Assembly: GCF_947172395.1 (NCBI RefSeq)
Contig: NC_069095.1
Span: 7,874,001-7,938,000 of the forward strand
DNA length: 64,000 nucleotides
Reading direction: 5' to 3'
Source: Bicyclus anynana
Taxonomy: Eukaryota; Arthropoda; Insecta; Lepidoptera; Nymphalidae
In this document: positions 51,208 to 61,784 of the stretch, one piece after another
Numbering within the stretch: the stretch's first letter is position 1
Layout of the letters: the number at the start of each line of letters is the position of its first letter
Program-made: the position numbers and the translations under genes
Notes under the pieces: model-generated
The model's input: only the letters and a program-made list of their open reading frames with translations
What the model was told of the DNA's origin: nothing
Databases searched by the model: none

Positions 51208-52727
51208 ATCGTATCTCAGAGTACACCTACGATCAAAGAACAAGACAGGACGTCTTCGATTTCAAAAGTTTTTGTGGTACAAGGATACTCGTAGTAGCAT
51301 TTGAGAGACATTACAAAGGAATTATTTTGCCTCTGGCAATATTACTAACACGAAACTAAATTTTACTACTTTCTATTTCCACAAAATTCGACCAATCCGT
51401 GCGACTTGCCTCTGGAGATGTTGAAATGCATAATGTTTTGGATTTGAACATTGTCGAGTCTACATCTCTCGAGGATACTCCGGTGACGGAGTGAAACGTG
51501 CGTTAAGGTTTTGTGTTTATGTGTGTGTGTGGGTGTGTTAGTGGAGTTGTAGACATAATAGTATTCGTACATCCCTTATAGATTTGTGTAATATTTTGTC
51601 GATGGTTTTACACTTATACTCAGTTTTGTTAATCATTATTTTTAAAACAAAAATAGCGTCATATGGCATAATACAATCAAATAAAATTAGTCCAAAACTT
51701 AAAATTAAAGTTACAAGGGTTCCAAACGCGCCTTGGTCCGAGAATAGTCCACAACAAACTCAGCTAGGTTTTTCCTTTTTCAGTTTATCACCATTTAACA
51801 ATAGCTAAAAAAGTAGCTAGTCATGTAATACATTTCCATCTTCTTTTTAATGAAAACAATACGCAAAAAATATTACTAAAGATTTTTTTCAGCTTAAGCC
51901 TTTTTATTGTTGAACGGAATCCCAATGAAACTTTAACTCTAGCATACAGTAATTCCCAGTGTTCCAATAAAGTTAACGGGAAACACTAATAAAGCCAAAG
52001 CTGGCACCAATATTGAGGCTTACGAGAGCTCATCCAGTTCCAATGTTTGGTCAAACAACAAATAGCACAAGTTGGAAACACACACTTCAGTCCAAGTAAC
52101 TTTCAAACAGCATTACGGGCTCCATCTCAGGTAATCGCATCTGCTTCATCCGATGCCACATTGTTCCTCTTATCTCGGCTAAATTACATTTGGCTGAACA
52201 ATTCCATCGCTTCCATCCTTCCATTGTTTTTAATTTCTTCAACGGTTGCCAATGATCAGCGCCGGCTTGAAGTAAATTTAAGAATTTTTGGAGCGAGACC
52301 CAATTATGGCGCCCCTCCTGTTTGCACCTAATAATATAGACCCATACCAATTGTGAGTTCAAAGTAAGTATGGAACGCGAAGATCTCAACCATACTTTGG
52401 AGTGACCAAGTGAAAATCAGGCGCAATACCGTCAACGATCGACTAGGATTTTTTTTTATAGTAATAGAATATCGATAACTTCTAAAATCATACTCCCAAA
52501 TACCGGCTGGCGAAGCGATGGTGCCGCGCCCTTTTATTCGCGAGCGTGTCATTAATTGTCTTCGCTCGAGTCGAAAGACAATCGAAGAAAAAGAATTTAT
52601 TTTTTTACCATTTAGGCGCCCTCTAGGATTTGACGCCTGGAGCGACTGCTACGTTCGCCGTATGGGCGGGCTGGCCCTGCCAATGTTTACAATAAATAAT
52701 AACTTTATAAATCACAAATTTTCTAGA
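51208..52727. other. Unassigned DNA, two GC-richer patches
   Basis: Opposed frames of 94 and about 100 codons overlap at 52047-52389, and neither shows a domain. A second patch near 52614-52680 has the phrase AGGCGCCCTCTAGGATTTGA and gives a frame without motifs. A GT-rich run lies at about 51517-51540. Confidence 0.45.
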
Positions 52728-52972
52728 ACTTATTTTATAACAATTCAAATTCTTTTACACGAATGCCGCGGAAACCATATATTTTTAAGGGATGAAACCT
52801 TGCCTACGTGTTGCTCATAACCTCCTATATCATCCGTTCTTATGAATACAGGAATAAAATAAAGCCTATGACACTCATAAATAATGTGCTAAAAGAATTT
52901 TGAAAATCGGTTAAGTAGATTCTAAGATTACCTACAACCTCACAGACTTACAAACTTAACCTCTTTATAACC
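52728..52972 (-). mobile_element. Hel-3 and Hel-2 pieces joined
   Basis: 52728-52849 resembles Hel-3 in reverse (CACGAATGCCGCGGAAACC, GGGATGAAACCTTGCCTACG). 52850-52972 is Hel-2 in reverse (GAATAAAATAAAGCCTATGA, ACAACCTCACAGACTTACAA). Both lack their CTAG ends, so this is a join of two truncated elements. Confidence 0.6.
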
Positions 52973-53112
52973 GACTTCAGAAAAGGAGGAGGTTCTACAT
53001 TCGGCTGTATGTACCTATGTGCTACCTTCTGATGAGTTTGAAGGCAGTGCCAATAGTGTCGTGTTTTAATTAAAGCCGTTTATTGAAATTTTTGTGTTGT
53101 AAGTCGGTTGAA
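52971..53112. mobile_element. AACCGACTT-type MITE, copy 2
   Basis: Left end TAACCGACTTCAGAAAAGGA. The right end complement is TCAACCGACTTAC, giving inverted termini. The interior CTACCTTCTGATGAGTTTGA recurs in altered form near 60105-60140 and 33270-33290. Confidence 0.62.
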
Positions 53113-53231
53113 TTTTTTCATTAAAATTTTTGATAAGATTAGTAGGTATAGATATTATGTTTAACATAAATCTTCCCCTCCAAACAAGTTAATTACCTGT
53201 ATTAGAAGTGCATACAACAGGTGGCTATGTG

Positions 53232-53317
53232 GACGCGTTATCAATTGAGTAATCGGACCATTAATCATTTCTCTATGTTATAGATTTATGGCTTCACGAC
53301 TCATAATAACCCGCTGA
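53232..53317. mobile_element. Mini-MITE of the 43-kb transposon family
   Basis: Left ACGCGTTATCAATTGAGT followed by GGACCATTAATCATTTCTCT matches the left terminal repeat of 43065-43902. The right side, on the complement, GGGTTATTATGAGTCG and CCATAAATC, matches its right terminal repeat. Only the termini remain, back to back. Confidence 0.65.
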
Positions 53318-53710
53318 CTTCCGACTCAAACTCTAAACTTCGGATTCAAGCCTGGCCTCTTCTTAACTGTAGAAATTTAGGCTTATTATTGTTTTATGTA
53401 TACAGTATATGTGCAAAGCGTTTTTATTATTTTGACGTCAAACTTGCGTCAAATATTGTATTAGCAACAAGTTTTTAAATCATCAAGGTAAAAGTTTTTT
53501 CCTTAAAATGCAAACTATCAGCGTAAGTGATAATTTATTACATGTTTTGAATAATTATATAGGTAGATAATATTTAAAATTAAAGTTAATTATTTTATAT
53601 AGAAATATATGGAAAAACTACTTTGCATTTAATTTCACATGTTTTTACTGCACACAAAGTATAATCGAAATCAAAAATAATAATTATGAGTTAATTGTTA
53701 CATAATTATT
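53318..53710. other. No feature seen
   Basis: AT-rich spacer with no repeat partner. Confidence 0.55.
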
Positions 53711-53892
53711 ACCAGCCGATGGACGAACTCTGCTGGACATAGGCCTCTTGTATAGACTTCCAAATACCACGGTTTCCGTCGCCAGCGTCCAGCGGCTGCC
53801 TGCAACCTGTTTGATGTTGTCGGTCCACCTAGTGGGCCGGTGCGGGGTCGCCATTCCAGCACCTTGGGACCCCAATGACCCCAACGTCCATC
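53711..53892 (-). mobile_element. RTE-clade LINE 3' end fragment
   Basis: From ACCAGCCGATGGACG (3' end complement, with no long ATG tail) to the complement of the GRWGPKVLEW codons. It contains a small duplication (GACCCCAATGACCCCAACG) and a deletion in the GKRSVGRPPT region. Confidence 0.78.
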
Positions 53893-53910
53893 TACCCTAC
53901 CCTACCAAAA

Positions 53911-53957
53911 TTATCCCGTTATGTAAGGGAACTCCCCTTACGAGTATAACGGGATAA
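53911..53957. repeat. Hairpin with 12 + 7 bp stem
   Basis: TTATCCCGTTAT and ATAACGGGATAA pair perfectly. GTAAGGG and CCCTTAC extend the stem across a four-base bulge. The loop is AACTC or close to it. Confidence 0.75.
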
Positions 53958-54050
53958 ATTTGGCAAAGTTTTGACAAATCTCGTCTAGAGAATTGCTACC
54001 TTCACGCTTAATTTCATCAATAATCATTGGTGTGTTTCAGTATGAAGGGA

Positions 54051-54505
54051 TTTTTTTTTTAATTCTTTACAAGTTAGCCCTTGACTACAATCTCACCTGA
54101 TGGTAAGTGATGATGCAATCTAAGATGGAAGCGGGCTAACTTGTTAGGAGGAGGATGGACGGCATCGTACCGGAACGCTAAATCGCTTGGCGGTACGTCT
54201 TTGCCGGTAGGGTGGTAACTAGCAATGGCGGAAGCCTCCCACCAGCCAGACCTAGACAATTAAGAAGATCTCAATCGGCCCAGCCGGGGATCGAACCCCG
54301 GACCTCCGTCTTGTAAATCCACCGCGCATACGAAGAGACCGCACACCAGGAAGCCACACTCTGCAGAGTCTTATCCGATGGTGTGCAGTCCCTTTTCAAG
54401 TTTTTGTTTACTTAATTTGTATTTGTTTTTTTTTCTCAGTTGTATGTAGCTACTCAGCTAAATAAAGAATTTTATTATTATTATACCACTGCGCCACGGA
54501 GTCCG
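54051..54505 (-). mobile_element. SINE-B interrupted by a LINE tail
   Basis: Body and most of the head lie at 54051-54331. The last 20 bp of the head (CCACTGCGCCACGGAGTCCG) resume at about 54486 after a foreign insert. ATAC occurs at both junctions (54328-54331 and 54483-54486), consistent with a short target duplication. Without the insert the SINE is nearly complete. Confidence 0.86.
54332..54482 (+). mobile_element. LINE 3'-tail insertion (about 151 bp)
   Basis: Noncoding, ending CTAAATAAAGAATTTTATTA followed by ATT repeats, which has the form of a non-LTR retrotransposon 3' end with AATAAA just before a short repeat tail. It lies in the tRNA-like head of a SINE-B. The family is not identified and no other copy is in the window. 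Confidence 0.7.
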
Positions 54506-55330
54506 TCGGAGGTTTCCGATGTTAATACAGCCATATAAGGCTTAACACCTACTTACGCCTTAGATTGAGAAGCAGAAGGCTAGGGTACTTTGTAGGACGT
54601 ATTCTTTGCATGAGATCTGTGAAGTCTTACTCTATTATTGCCGATGATTTTCCACTTACCATCAAAATGCTCTATAAAAAAGCTATAAAAAAAGTTAATA
54701 AAGAAATTATAATTAGCATCGTCTACTAATATACATTATATTCCTAATTTAATGAAGCATTTTGTAATTGAGGTCGTTGACCTCAATCACGCAAACTTAA
54801 GCGTTTAATATAATATTCGTAGGATTACGGAATACTATATGCATACGTGGATTGATGTTTTTTTTGTTCTTTGTTAATAAATTAAAATCAAAATTAATTA
54901 ATATCAAAAGTTCAAATATAATAACGAGTGTTGTTTAATAATTACGATAATTACAATTTATTAAACTACCTACTACCAAGAAAAAACATTTATAACAAAT
55001 TATAAAAATTTTAAGTATCATCTGAATGTATTGTCTCTGACGTCATGACATGGCCTAACCGCAAACGCTATACTGTGTAGCGCTACTATTACGTAACTCT
55101 TGACCTTCGCAAAATATCTTACCTTTTAATAACATTTATATAAGTATACAATAGGAAATCAAACTGACTTATCCAAATAATTATAGAAATCGTGTCCATG
55201 TGGAATGGTGGTAAGAGCGGTGCTGCATTTCCGCGTCGAACAGCCAGGCTGATCCTTTGCGCAAAAAATTAGCCAGCCCTTCTTCCAACATAATAACTAA
55301 ATTCTGTTAAAAGTAATTCTATTTAATTAA
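54506..55330. other. No feature seen
   Basis: AT-rich. GAGGTCGTTGACCTC (54770-54784) is a short perfect inverted pair. Confidence 0.5.
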
Positions 55331-55538
55331 CTAGCTGACGCCGCGCGGTTTCACCCGCGTAGCTCCCGTTCCCGTAGGAATACGGGAATAATATATAGCA
55401 TATAGCCTTCCTCGATAAATGGGCTATCTAACACAGAAAGAATTTTTGAAATCGGATCAGTACTTCCTGAGATTAGCGCTTTCAATAAAACAAACAAACA
55501 AACAAACAAACTCTTCAGCTTTATAATATTAGAATAGA
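55331..55538 (-). mobile_element. Hel-1 Helitron-like element, reverse
   Basis: CTAG after A at 55331, complement of an intact hairpin (CGCGGTTTCACCCGCG), an AAAC microsatellite from the GTTT-rich region, and a terminus at 55537-55538 before T. Nearly complete. Confidence 0.86.
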
Positions 55539-55545
55539 TTTCCAG

Positions 55546-55737
55546 CGGAATCTATCGCTTTCACAAATGCAATTGCCATTCCCGTGGGAATACGGGAATA
55601 AAATATAGCCTACGTTACTCCCTAATAATGTAGCCTTCTATTAGTGAAAGAATTTTTCAATTGGGTCATGTAAAATTTAAGTTTATCCGTTACATACAAA
55701 AATAAATCTTTCTTCTGTATAATTTTAGTAAAGACTA
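55546..55737 (-). mobile_element. Hel-2 element, reverse, 3' end decayed
   Basis: Begins seven bases from the Hel-1 copy. It contains CCCGTGGGAATACGGGAATA (itself a small stem), AAAATATAGCCTACG and TTCTGTATAATTTTAGTA. The hairpin and CTAG are not recognisable. Confidence 0.65.
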
Positions 55738-55835
55738 CATTTATATACATTGTACGAGTATGTACTCGTATGCTCAATCGTTATCATTAAGATCTAATTT
55801 AAAAATTAACACTACCCTAACCGCCAACCCACTTT

Positions 55836-56140
55836 GGATCCGTGGCGCAGTGGTATGCGCGGTGGATTTACAAAACGGAGGTTCTGGGTTCGATCCCCAG
55901 CTGCTTAGATTGAGATTTTCTTAATTGGTCCAGGTCTGGCTGGTGGGTGGCTAGTTACCACTCTACGACGTACCGCCAAGCGATTTAGCGTTCCGGTACG
56001 ATGCCGTGTAGAAACCGAAAGGGGTGTGGATTTTCATCCTCCTCCTAACAAGTTAGCCCGCTTCCATTTAAGACTACATCATCACTTACCATCAGGTGAG
56101 ATGGTAGTCAAGGACTAACTTGTAAAGAATAAAAAAAAAG
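55836..56140 (+). mobile_element. SINE-B, nearly full length
   Basis: Both boxes intact (TGGCGCAGTGGTATGCGC and GGTTCGATCCCC). It lacks GCTTCGGCC and GGCAAA in the body, and ends TTGTAAAGAATAAAAAA. Confidence 0.88.
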
Positions 56141-56588
56141 TTACAATCCTGAGCTTTGTGAGGAATTCACAAGAAACAAAATACTTTGCTCTGGTGTGAA
56201 ACATACAACTTTTCTGTTACAGTCAAATTAGTAAACTAGACCATATAGCCACCGGTGAAGGCTTTACCGCAATTCCCGCTGGAGCTACGGCTTAAAGGGG
56301 ATCATTTTTAGCTTCCCACGTAAGAAGCTTAACATAATAGACGTTTCCATCCCTCAGTCTTAAATCAGGGCTAATATTAAATATGTTCTGCCCTCAATGT
56401 ACGGGAAAAGGATTCATACTTAGTATTAACAAAGGGCTAAAAGCTTGTAACCGCAAAATTTAGACGCATTAGTTTCAAAGCAATGTAACTCGTTCTAAAC
56501 AAATGGATAATGTTGAGCATTTGACGATTTTCTAATGCAAAACTCAGTTAACTTGCACATAAGAGAAGTTTTCAAATCAGATAATTAT
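56141..56588. other. No feature seen
   Basis: Spacer between SINE-B and SINE-C with no recognised content. Confidence 0.55.
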
Positions 56589-56763
56589 AGCCTCAATAGC
56601 TCAACGGTAAAGTGGTCAGAATCATTACCGAATGGTGGTTTGATCCCGGCACCGTTGGACTATTGTCGTACTCACTCCTAATAAAGTATTTCCCGGCTAG
56701 TTGAAGGAGAATGGGAATATTGGTCATATTATTTAAAAGATATGGCAAATATTAAAAAAAAAT
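56589..56763 (+). mobile_element. SINE-C reference copy
   Basis: Head AGCCTCAATAGCTCAACGGT with a box A-like start, and box B in GGTTTGATCCCGGC. The body has ACTATTGTCGTACTCACTCC and GGCTAGTTGAAGGAGAATGG. The tail is ATGGCAAATATTAAAAAAAA. Three copies lie in the window, one of them much shortened. Confidence 0.78.
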
Positions 56764-56924
56764 CAAGTCTTAATTTTCTTGCTGTGTTAGGTATACGAGG
56801 TCAAATTTTAGTAACTAAAGTTGAACCACTTGCTATAGTTTGGTTAGATGCTTTGGTTTTTCTTTCTTGTTTACCTACAAGTACATAGGTTGTTATATTT
56901 TGTTTGGCTATAAAGTATATTAAT

Positions 56925-57190
56925 TAAATAAATAAATATACTTACACAATACACTATCATTACTTAGCCCCAAAGTAGGCTTATAGCCTGTGTACTATGA
57001 AAGCGGATTTTAATATATATCAAATCAAATATATTTATATACTGCATTTAAATACTTATTTACCTAATATATACACTCAGACACTGAAAATCACCCAAGT
57101 TCATCACACAAATATCCAGTAGTGGGAATCGAACCCACGGCTGTGAATGCAGAAAGCAGAGTCACTACCCACTGCGCCACGCGGCCGTCC
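56925..57190 (-). mobile_element. SINE-D, reverse copy
   Basis: The head complement at the right (GTGGGAATCGAACCCAC, CTGCGCCACGCGGCCGTCC) and the tail at the left match the 48165 copy. The centre differs by indels in the AT-rich part. Confidence 0.82.
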
Positions 57191-57712
57191 TAAACTATTA
57201 TTAAAATTATAGAAATTATTACATATTAATGATGTTATCCTAAATTTAGTAAGATCAAAGAACAGGAAAAATCTTATTTTACTTATAGTAGGTACCTACT
57301 AAATTTTTAATTGTGAATTAATAACAACATCAGGACATTGTTGTGTAACCTTCAACACGTATATTTCATGTGCCTATACCCTTTGAATAATTGCAAGGAT
57401 AAAAAATATAACCAGGGTTACTCAACTGATCATTATAAATTATCTTTGACTTAATAAGCTTTTTTATTAAATTTTTCATTTTATACAAACAAAAAGATTC
57501 ATACAATAGGTAACTAAATTTAGAAAATTTAATTAAATAATTGCTATTGCACTTCCAATGAAAACATTAACGTTTAATGCTATGGGTATCGCTTTATAAT
57601 TTGTGGTCATTCCATAGTATCTTGCTTAGTACTAGATACATTTGAAGTATAGAAAGTTACCCTTTTATGATTTGTCTACACTAAGCAATGGTGTTAGAAG
57701 AAAAAAGAGGAG
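57191..57712. other. No feature seen
   Basis: AT-rich spacer between SINE-D and SINE-A copies. Confidence 0.55.
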
Positions 57713-57868
57713 GAAACCCATATTCAGCTCACCACTGAGCTCGAGTCTCCTCTCACAAAGAGACTAAGCCAAAGTCCACCACGCTGACCCAATGCGTATT
57801 GGCAGACTTCATATATGCAGAGAATTAAGAAAATTCTCTGTTATGCAGGTTTCCTCACGATGTTTTGT
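57713..57868 (-). mobile_element. SINE-A, 5'-truncated
   Basis: Reverse copy from AAACCCATATTCAGCTCACC to GGTTTCCTCACGATGTTTT. The tRNA-like head is missing. Confidence 0.84.
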
Positions 57869-58084
57869 TTAATGATATTTTATTACTTAATCTAATTACT
57901 TACGACCTCTATAACTGTAGATTAGAATTCCCAAGAGTAAACTCTTCGAGTTTGGTAAATGGATTACCGTCACGAATTCGTTTAGGTAGAAAAGTACGCC
58001 TAAATTTTTATCTTCAAGTAAAGATATTTATTGTAAAATAAGACAGGCGATTGGTTATAGGATTCGACGGCTTCGACTTATTGA

Positions 58085-58407
58085 CGGCCTCCGTGGCGCA
58101 GTGGTATGCGCGGTGGATTTACAAAACGGATCCTGGGTTCGATCCCCAGCTGAGCAGATTGAAATATTCTTAATTGGTCCAGGTCTGGCTGGTGGGAGGC
58201 TTCGGCCGTGGCTAGTTACCACCCTACCGGCAAAGACGTACCGCCAAACGTTTTAGCGTTCCGGTACGATGTCGTGTAGAAACCGAAAGAAGTGTGGATT
58301 TTCATCCTCCTCCTAACAAGTTAGCCCGCTTCCATGTTAGACTGCATCATCACTTACCATCAGGTGAGATAGTAGTCAAGGGCTAACTTGTAAAAGAATA
58401 AAAAAAC
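58085..58407 (+). mobile_element. SINE-B, full length
   Basis: Head complete with boxes A and B. The GGAGG of the standard phrase ACGGAGGTCCTGG is reduced to GGATCCTGG. The tail is TTGTAAAAGAATAAAAAA. One of the two best preserved copies. Confidence 0.9.
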
Positions 58408-58838
58408 CTTTTTCAAATTACGCAAAAATCAAAAGTAGTTAGCACATCAATCTTTTAAATAAATATTCCAATGAATGCCTACCATCTTTCTAGAAATGGA
58501 ATACGAAAAACATTATTAATATGTAAGAATTGGTTTTTTGCTGTCTCTGTAAATATGAAGATTGTCGGAAATCGTTTTCCTGTTGACGTAATACTTTGTA
58601 ATATTTAAAAATAGTATTAGTGAATAGTATATGATACCTAAATCTCTTTATTGATGATAAAGTGTAGTTCTCAGTTCTGTGCCTATATTCACAGCAGGAG
58701 CGTAGCTACCGCTGCATCAGCCGTATCAATGATACGGGGCCTCAGGCTACAGGGCCCCTTACGTGTGAAGGTAAAAATTAGTAAAATGTCACAATCTCAC
58801 TTAATCTGGTGCTCCCCGGAAAAAAAATAAAAAACTGC
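58408..58838. other. Unassigned DNA with one repeat-like phrase
   Basis: 58690-58765 (GGAGCGTAGCTACC, the 17-bp palindrome CCGTATCAATGATACGG, GGGCCTCAGGCTACAGGGCC) looks like an interspersed repeat, but no second copy is in the window. Confidence 0.45.
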
Positions 58839-58946
58839 TTAACACGTTCGCTGCGGCACGAGGATAGTTGACCTCGTATCGGCAAAAAAGGATTTTAGCG
58901 TCTTAAAGATTTAAGAGGTCGATAAACCTCGTTCCGCACCACAGAA
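58839..58946. repeat. Palindromic ACGAGGT array, second site; piggyBac-like end
   Basis: TTAA at 58839 is followed by CACGTTCGCTGCGGCACG. Two ACGAGG...CCTCGT units follow (58857-58878 and about 58913-58934), and then CCGCACCAC, the complement of the GTGGTGCGG that precedes the units at 13.64 kb. The TTAA start is reminiscent of piggyBac-like elements. No opposite end was found. Confidence 0.5.
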
Positions 58947-61025
58947 AGTTATAGACTTAGACATAAATCTTTTTTGAGTTTGTCTATGTTGTCTAGTGTT
59001 AGAGCTCATCTGAATCTAGCAAAAAAAAAAACAAACTAACGTATAAAAAAATTGATACATTCAAGTCCGCTATGTCTAGTCAAACATTCTAGCAATACAA
59101 GTAAGTCAATCGTGTTTTATGTAGATTAAACAAAGTAAAACAAAACTTTTAACATCGATACATCCAATTTCAAATTGGTAGGTAAATTGTTGAATTTATT
59201 GCTATCTCCCAAAATGTTTTTGGCATGGCGTTCTATCATAAATATACTGTTTTTGTCAACAAAACACAGATTTTAGGACATTTATTCAAAAGTTCCAGTG
59301 CTACGTTTGAATTGAGTTCGTTTGCGATTATTCTCAAAATAATTGTCACCTACTACGTTTCATTTCAGAAAATATAGTATTATTATTAGTTAGAATCATT
59401 AGTTACATTATATCTTGTAAGTATAGTATTAGGTACATTGTAATATTCCATGTATTTTACTCCAATGTAATCATGACAGATTGACCTCATGTTGTTAATA
59501 TATACCTAAGTACTAAGCCATGGATCAAGTTCCTAGCTCGGTTCACTTAGCAATTTGTTTTCCTAAATTTGCTCGGCTTTTTAGTTGAGAAATACATTTA
59601 CGCTTTCCTTCCAGAAACAAAGTCGATTTATCAAAATTGTATCTGAAACAAGTATGTAGGACTCATCCCTTAAACAGAAATACCAACTAAATCTCAGCGG
59701 ATGGACACTATAGGATCGCTTTTACACGCTACTGTGACCTCCCTCAAGCTCCAGTATCCCTAGCCAAGTAGCACGGTGATTCTCTTTCTACGATCGCTAA
59801 CGCTTCGAAAAGTGGAAAAATGTATGGGAATGACAGATCTTGAACATGTGAACTATCGATAGCAAATGTAATTCCCGTATATCTTTCTATTTTCGAAGCA
59901 GTAGCGATCGAGGGAATAGTGAGTGCACCTGTACTTGCGAACACACTTATGCATTTTAATATCTCCTGCGTATATGGTGAATCTCAGCATGAGATTGGCC
60001 ATCGTGGTCGAAATATTCGGTTGGGAGCATACCTATTGTATTATTATAGGAATAACGGAACAAAAAAAAGGCTAGGCTTTAATAAATACGTCACTGGCGT
60101 GGCACCGCCTTCATAGTGATCAGAAGGTGCCACATACGATGTTATTTTTTGCTTTTTAGTTTTGTGATTTTGAAGTCGGTTTAATTTTTTTGTAGTTTCA
60201 TAGAAAGTCAGGTAGTAGTTTGCTGAGTTGGGGCTATTTTCTAGGTTATACACATCGCAGAGTATTGTCCTAGGTATTTAGGAGAAATTGTAATGCGACA
60301 TAATGTTTAGCTATAGATATTGTCTTTCTTTCTTCTTTCCTTATTTTACACATTCCATAACTTAATGAAGCAGCTTAGTACCAGCCGAATATTAAACGCG
60401 TTTTAGTGAAATTATGGCTGTGCGGCAAATTCGCCGAATCATAGGCTGGCCTCTCACTCCATTACTCCCTTTGTGGGCAATGAATCGTCTCTGTGCCTAA
60501 TTACAATAACGCCTTTAAAGCAAGGCGTCATAATATTGTTCGTAATTAAAGGGTACGTACTGGGTAATTGTCTGTGACGCGTGATTCTGCAGTTACGAGG
60601 TTACATAGAACTCTGGGTCATTAGGAAATTTACGTAATTTATATTATAATTCCTTGCCTTAGTGGCTAAAGAGTAAATAGAAGAATGCTGATGATCTACA
60701 TACATTTTTTTATTTAGTACCAACGTATTAGTGACACATAAAAGTAAAACGGAAAACAGTGGACAAAGAAACACTTTATCTCTATGACAGATTTCTGCCA
60801 GACCCTTGGCAGTAGGAGAGGTTTTATGAAAGAAATATAAATAGGTACAACAAGAAAAGTATAAATAGGTACAACAAGAAAAGTGGGTAATAATTAATGC
60901 TTAAAAAGAAAATTACATAACATACAATTACGAAAATATATTGGAATATTTATTAAAAATATACATACAAACATATTTACATACACAAATACACACGTAT
61001 CTAAACATATTATATACAAATTAAT
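58947..61025. other. Mostly unassigned DNA
   Basis: 60060-60190 shares phrases (TGATCAGAAGGTGCCAC, TTTTGAAGTCGGTTTAA) with the AACCGACTT family. The 12-bp phrase AGGTACAACAAG is doubled near 60844-60877. No gene is seen. Confidence 0.45.
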
Positions 61026-61242
61026 AGGTCTGACTGGTGGGAGTCTTTAGCCGTGGCTAGTTACCACCCTGACGGCACAGGCGTACCACTAAGCGATTTA
61101 AGGTTCCGGTTTGATGTCGTATAGAAACCGAAAGGGATGTGGATTTTCATCCTCCTCCTAACAAATTAGCCCGCTGCCATCTTAGATTGCATCATTACTT
61201 ACCATCAGGTGAGATTGTAGGGCTAACTTGTAAGGAATAAAT
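61026..61242 (+). mobile_element. SINE-B, 5'-truncated
   Basis: Starts at GGTCTGACTGGTGGGAG and runs to TAACTTGTAAGGAATAAATA. The tRNA-like head is missing. Confidence 0.85.
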
Positions 61243-61784
61243 ATAAAAAGAATTTTGATGTAAGCGGCAATTAGTATAATCTGTCACAGATAGTCATATT
61301 GTTCAGCTTTCCTATTTTGTCCTTATTTCCATTATATCACTTCCGTACCCGAGAATGATGTCTTGCCGAGCGGGTAATTCGCATCATTATTATTACATGG
61401 GTGGGTGAAGTCTCGCGCTAGCATTGTCGTTACATTTTGCATTTAACAACCGTATGTTAGGTGCAACTGTACTTAATAATCATACGCTAAGTGCTACAGA
61501 CGTATGATTAATAAGTATAGACGGTGGACTATTTACTTTTGTAAAAACACTGACGTTTTCAGTGGGGATGGTACGCATCGAGCTGCTAAGTTCTTTTATT
61601 TTTTTGTTGTCAATAAGCTTATATGTAACCAAAATCATTCACCAAAACACGATTGGCAGTATAACAGTAATACTTAGCCAAGGTGATTGTCCACTATCAA
61701 ATACATGCGGAGAAATAAAAATATGCAGATGAGAATTAAATATTTATAAAAGCCTCTTATCAAGACCTTTCATTTGATTCATCT
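61243..61784. other. No feature seen
   Basis: Spacer before the PHD-finger LINE. It contains the loose pair GTATGTTAGGTGC and ATACGCTAAGTGC near 61452-61494. Confidence 0.5.

Noticed and set aside
52047..52389. Opposed frames of about 94 and 100 codons
   Set aside because: Neither shows a domain or codon pattern, and each is the other's shadow. Kept only as unassigned DNA.
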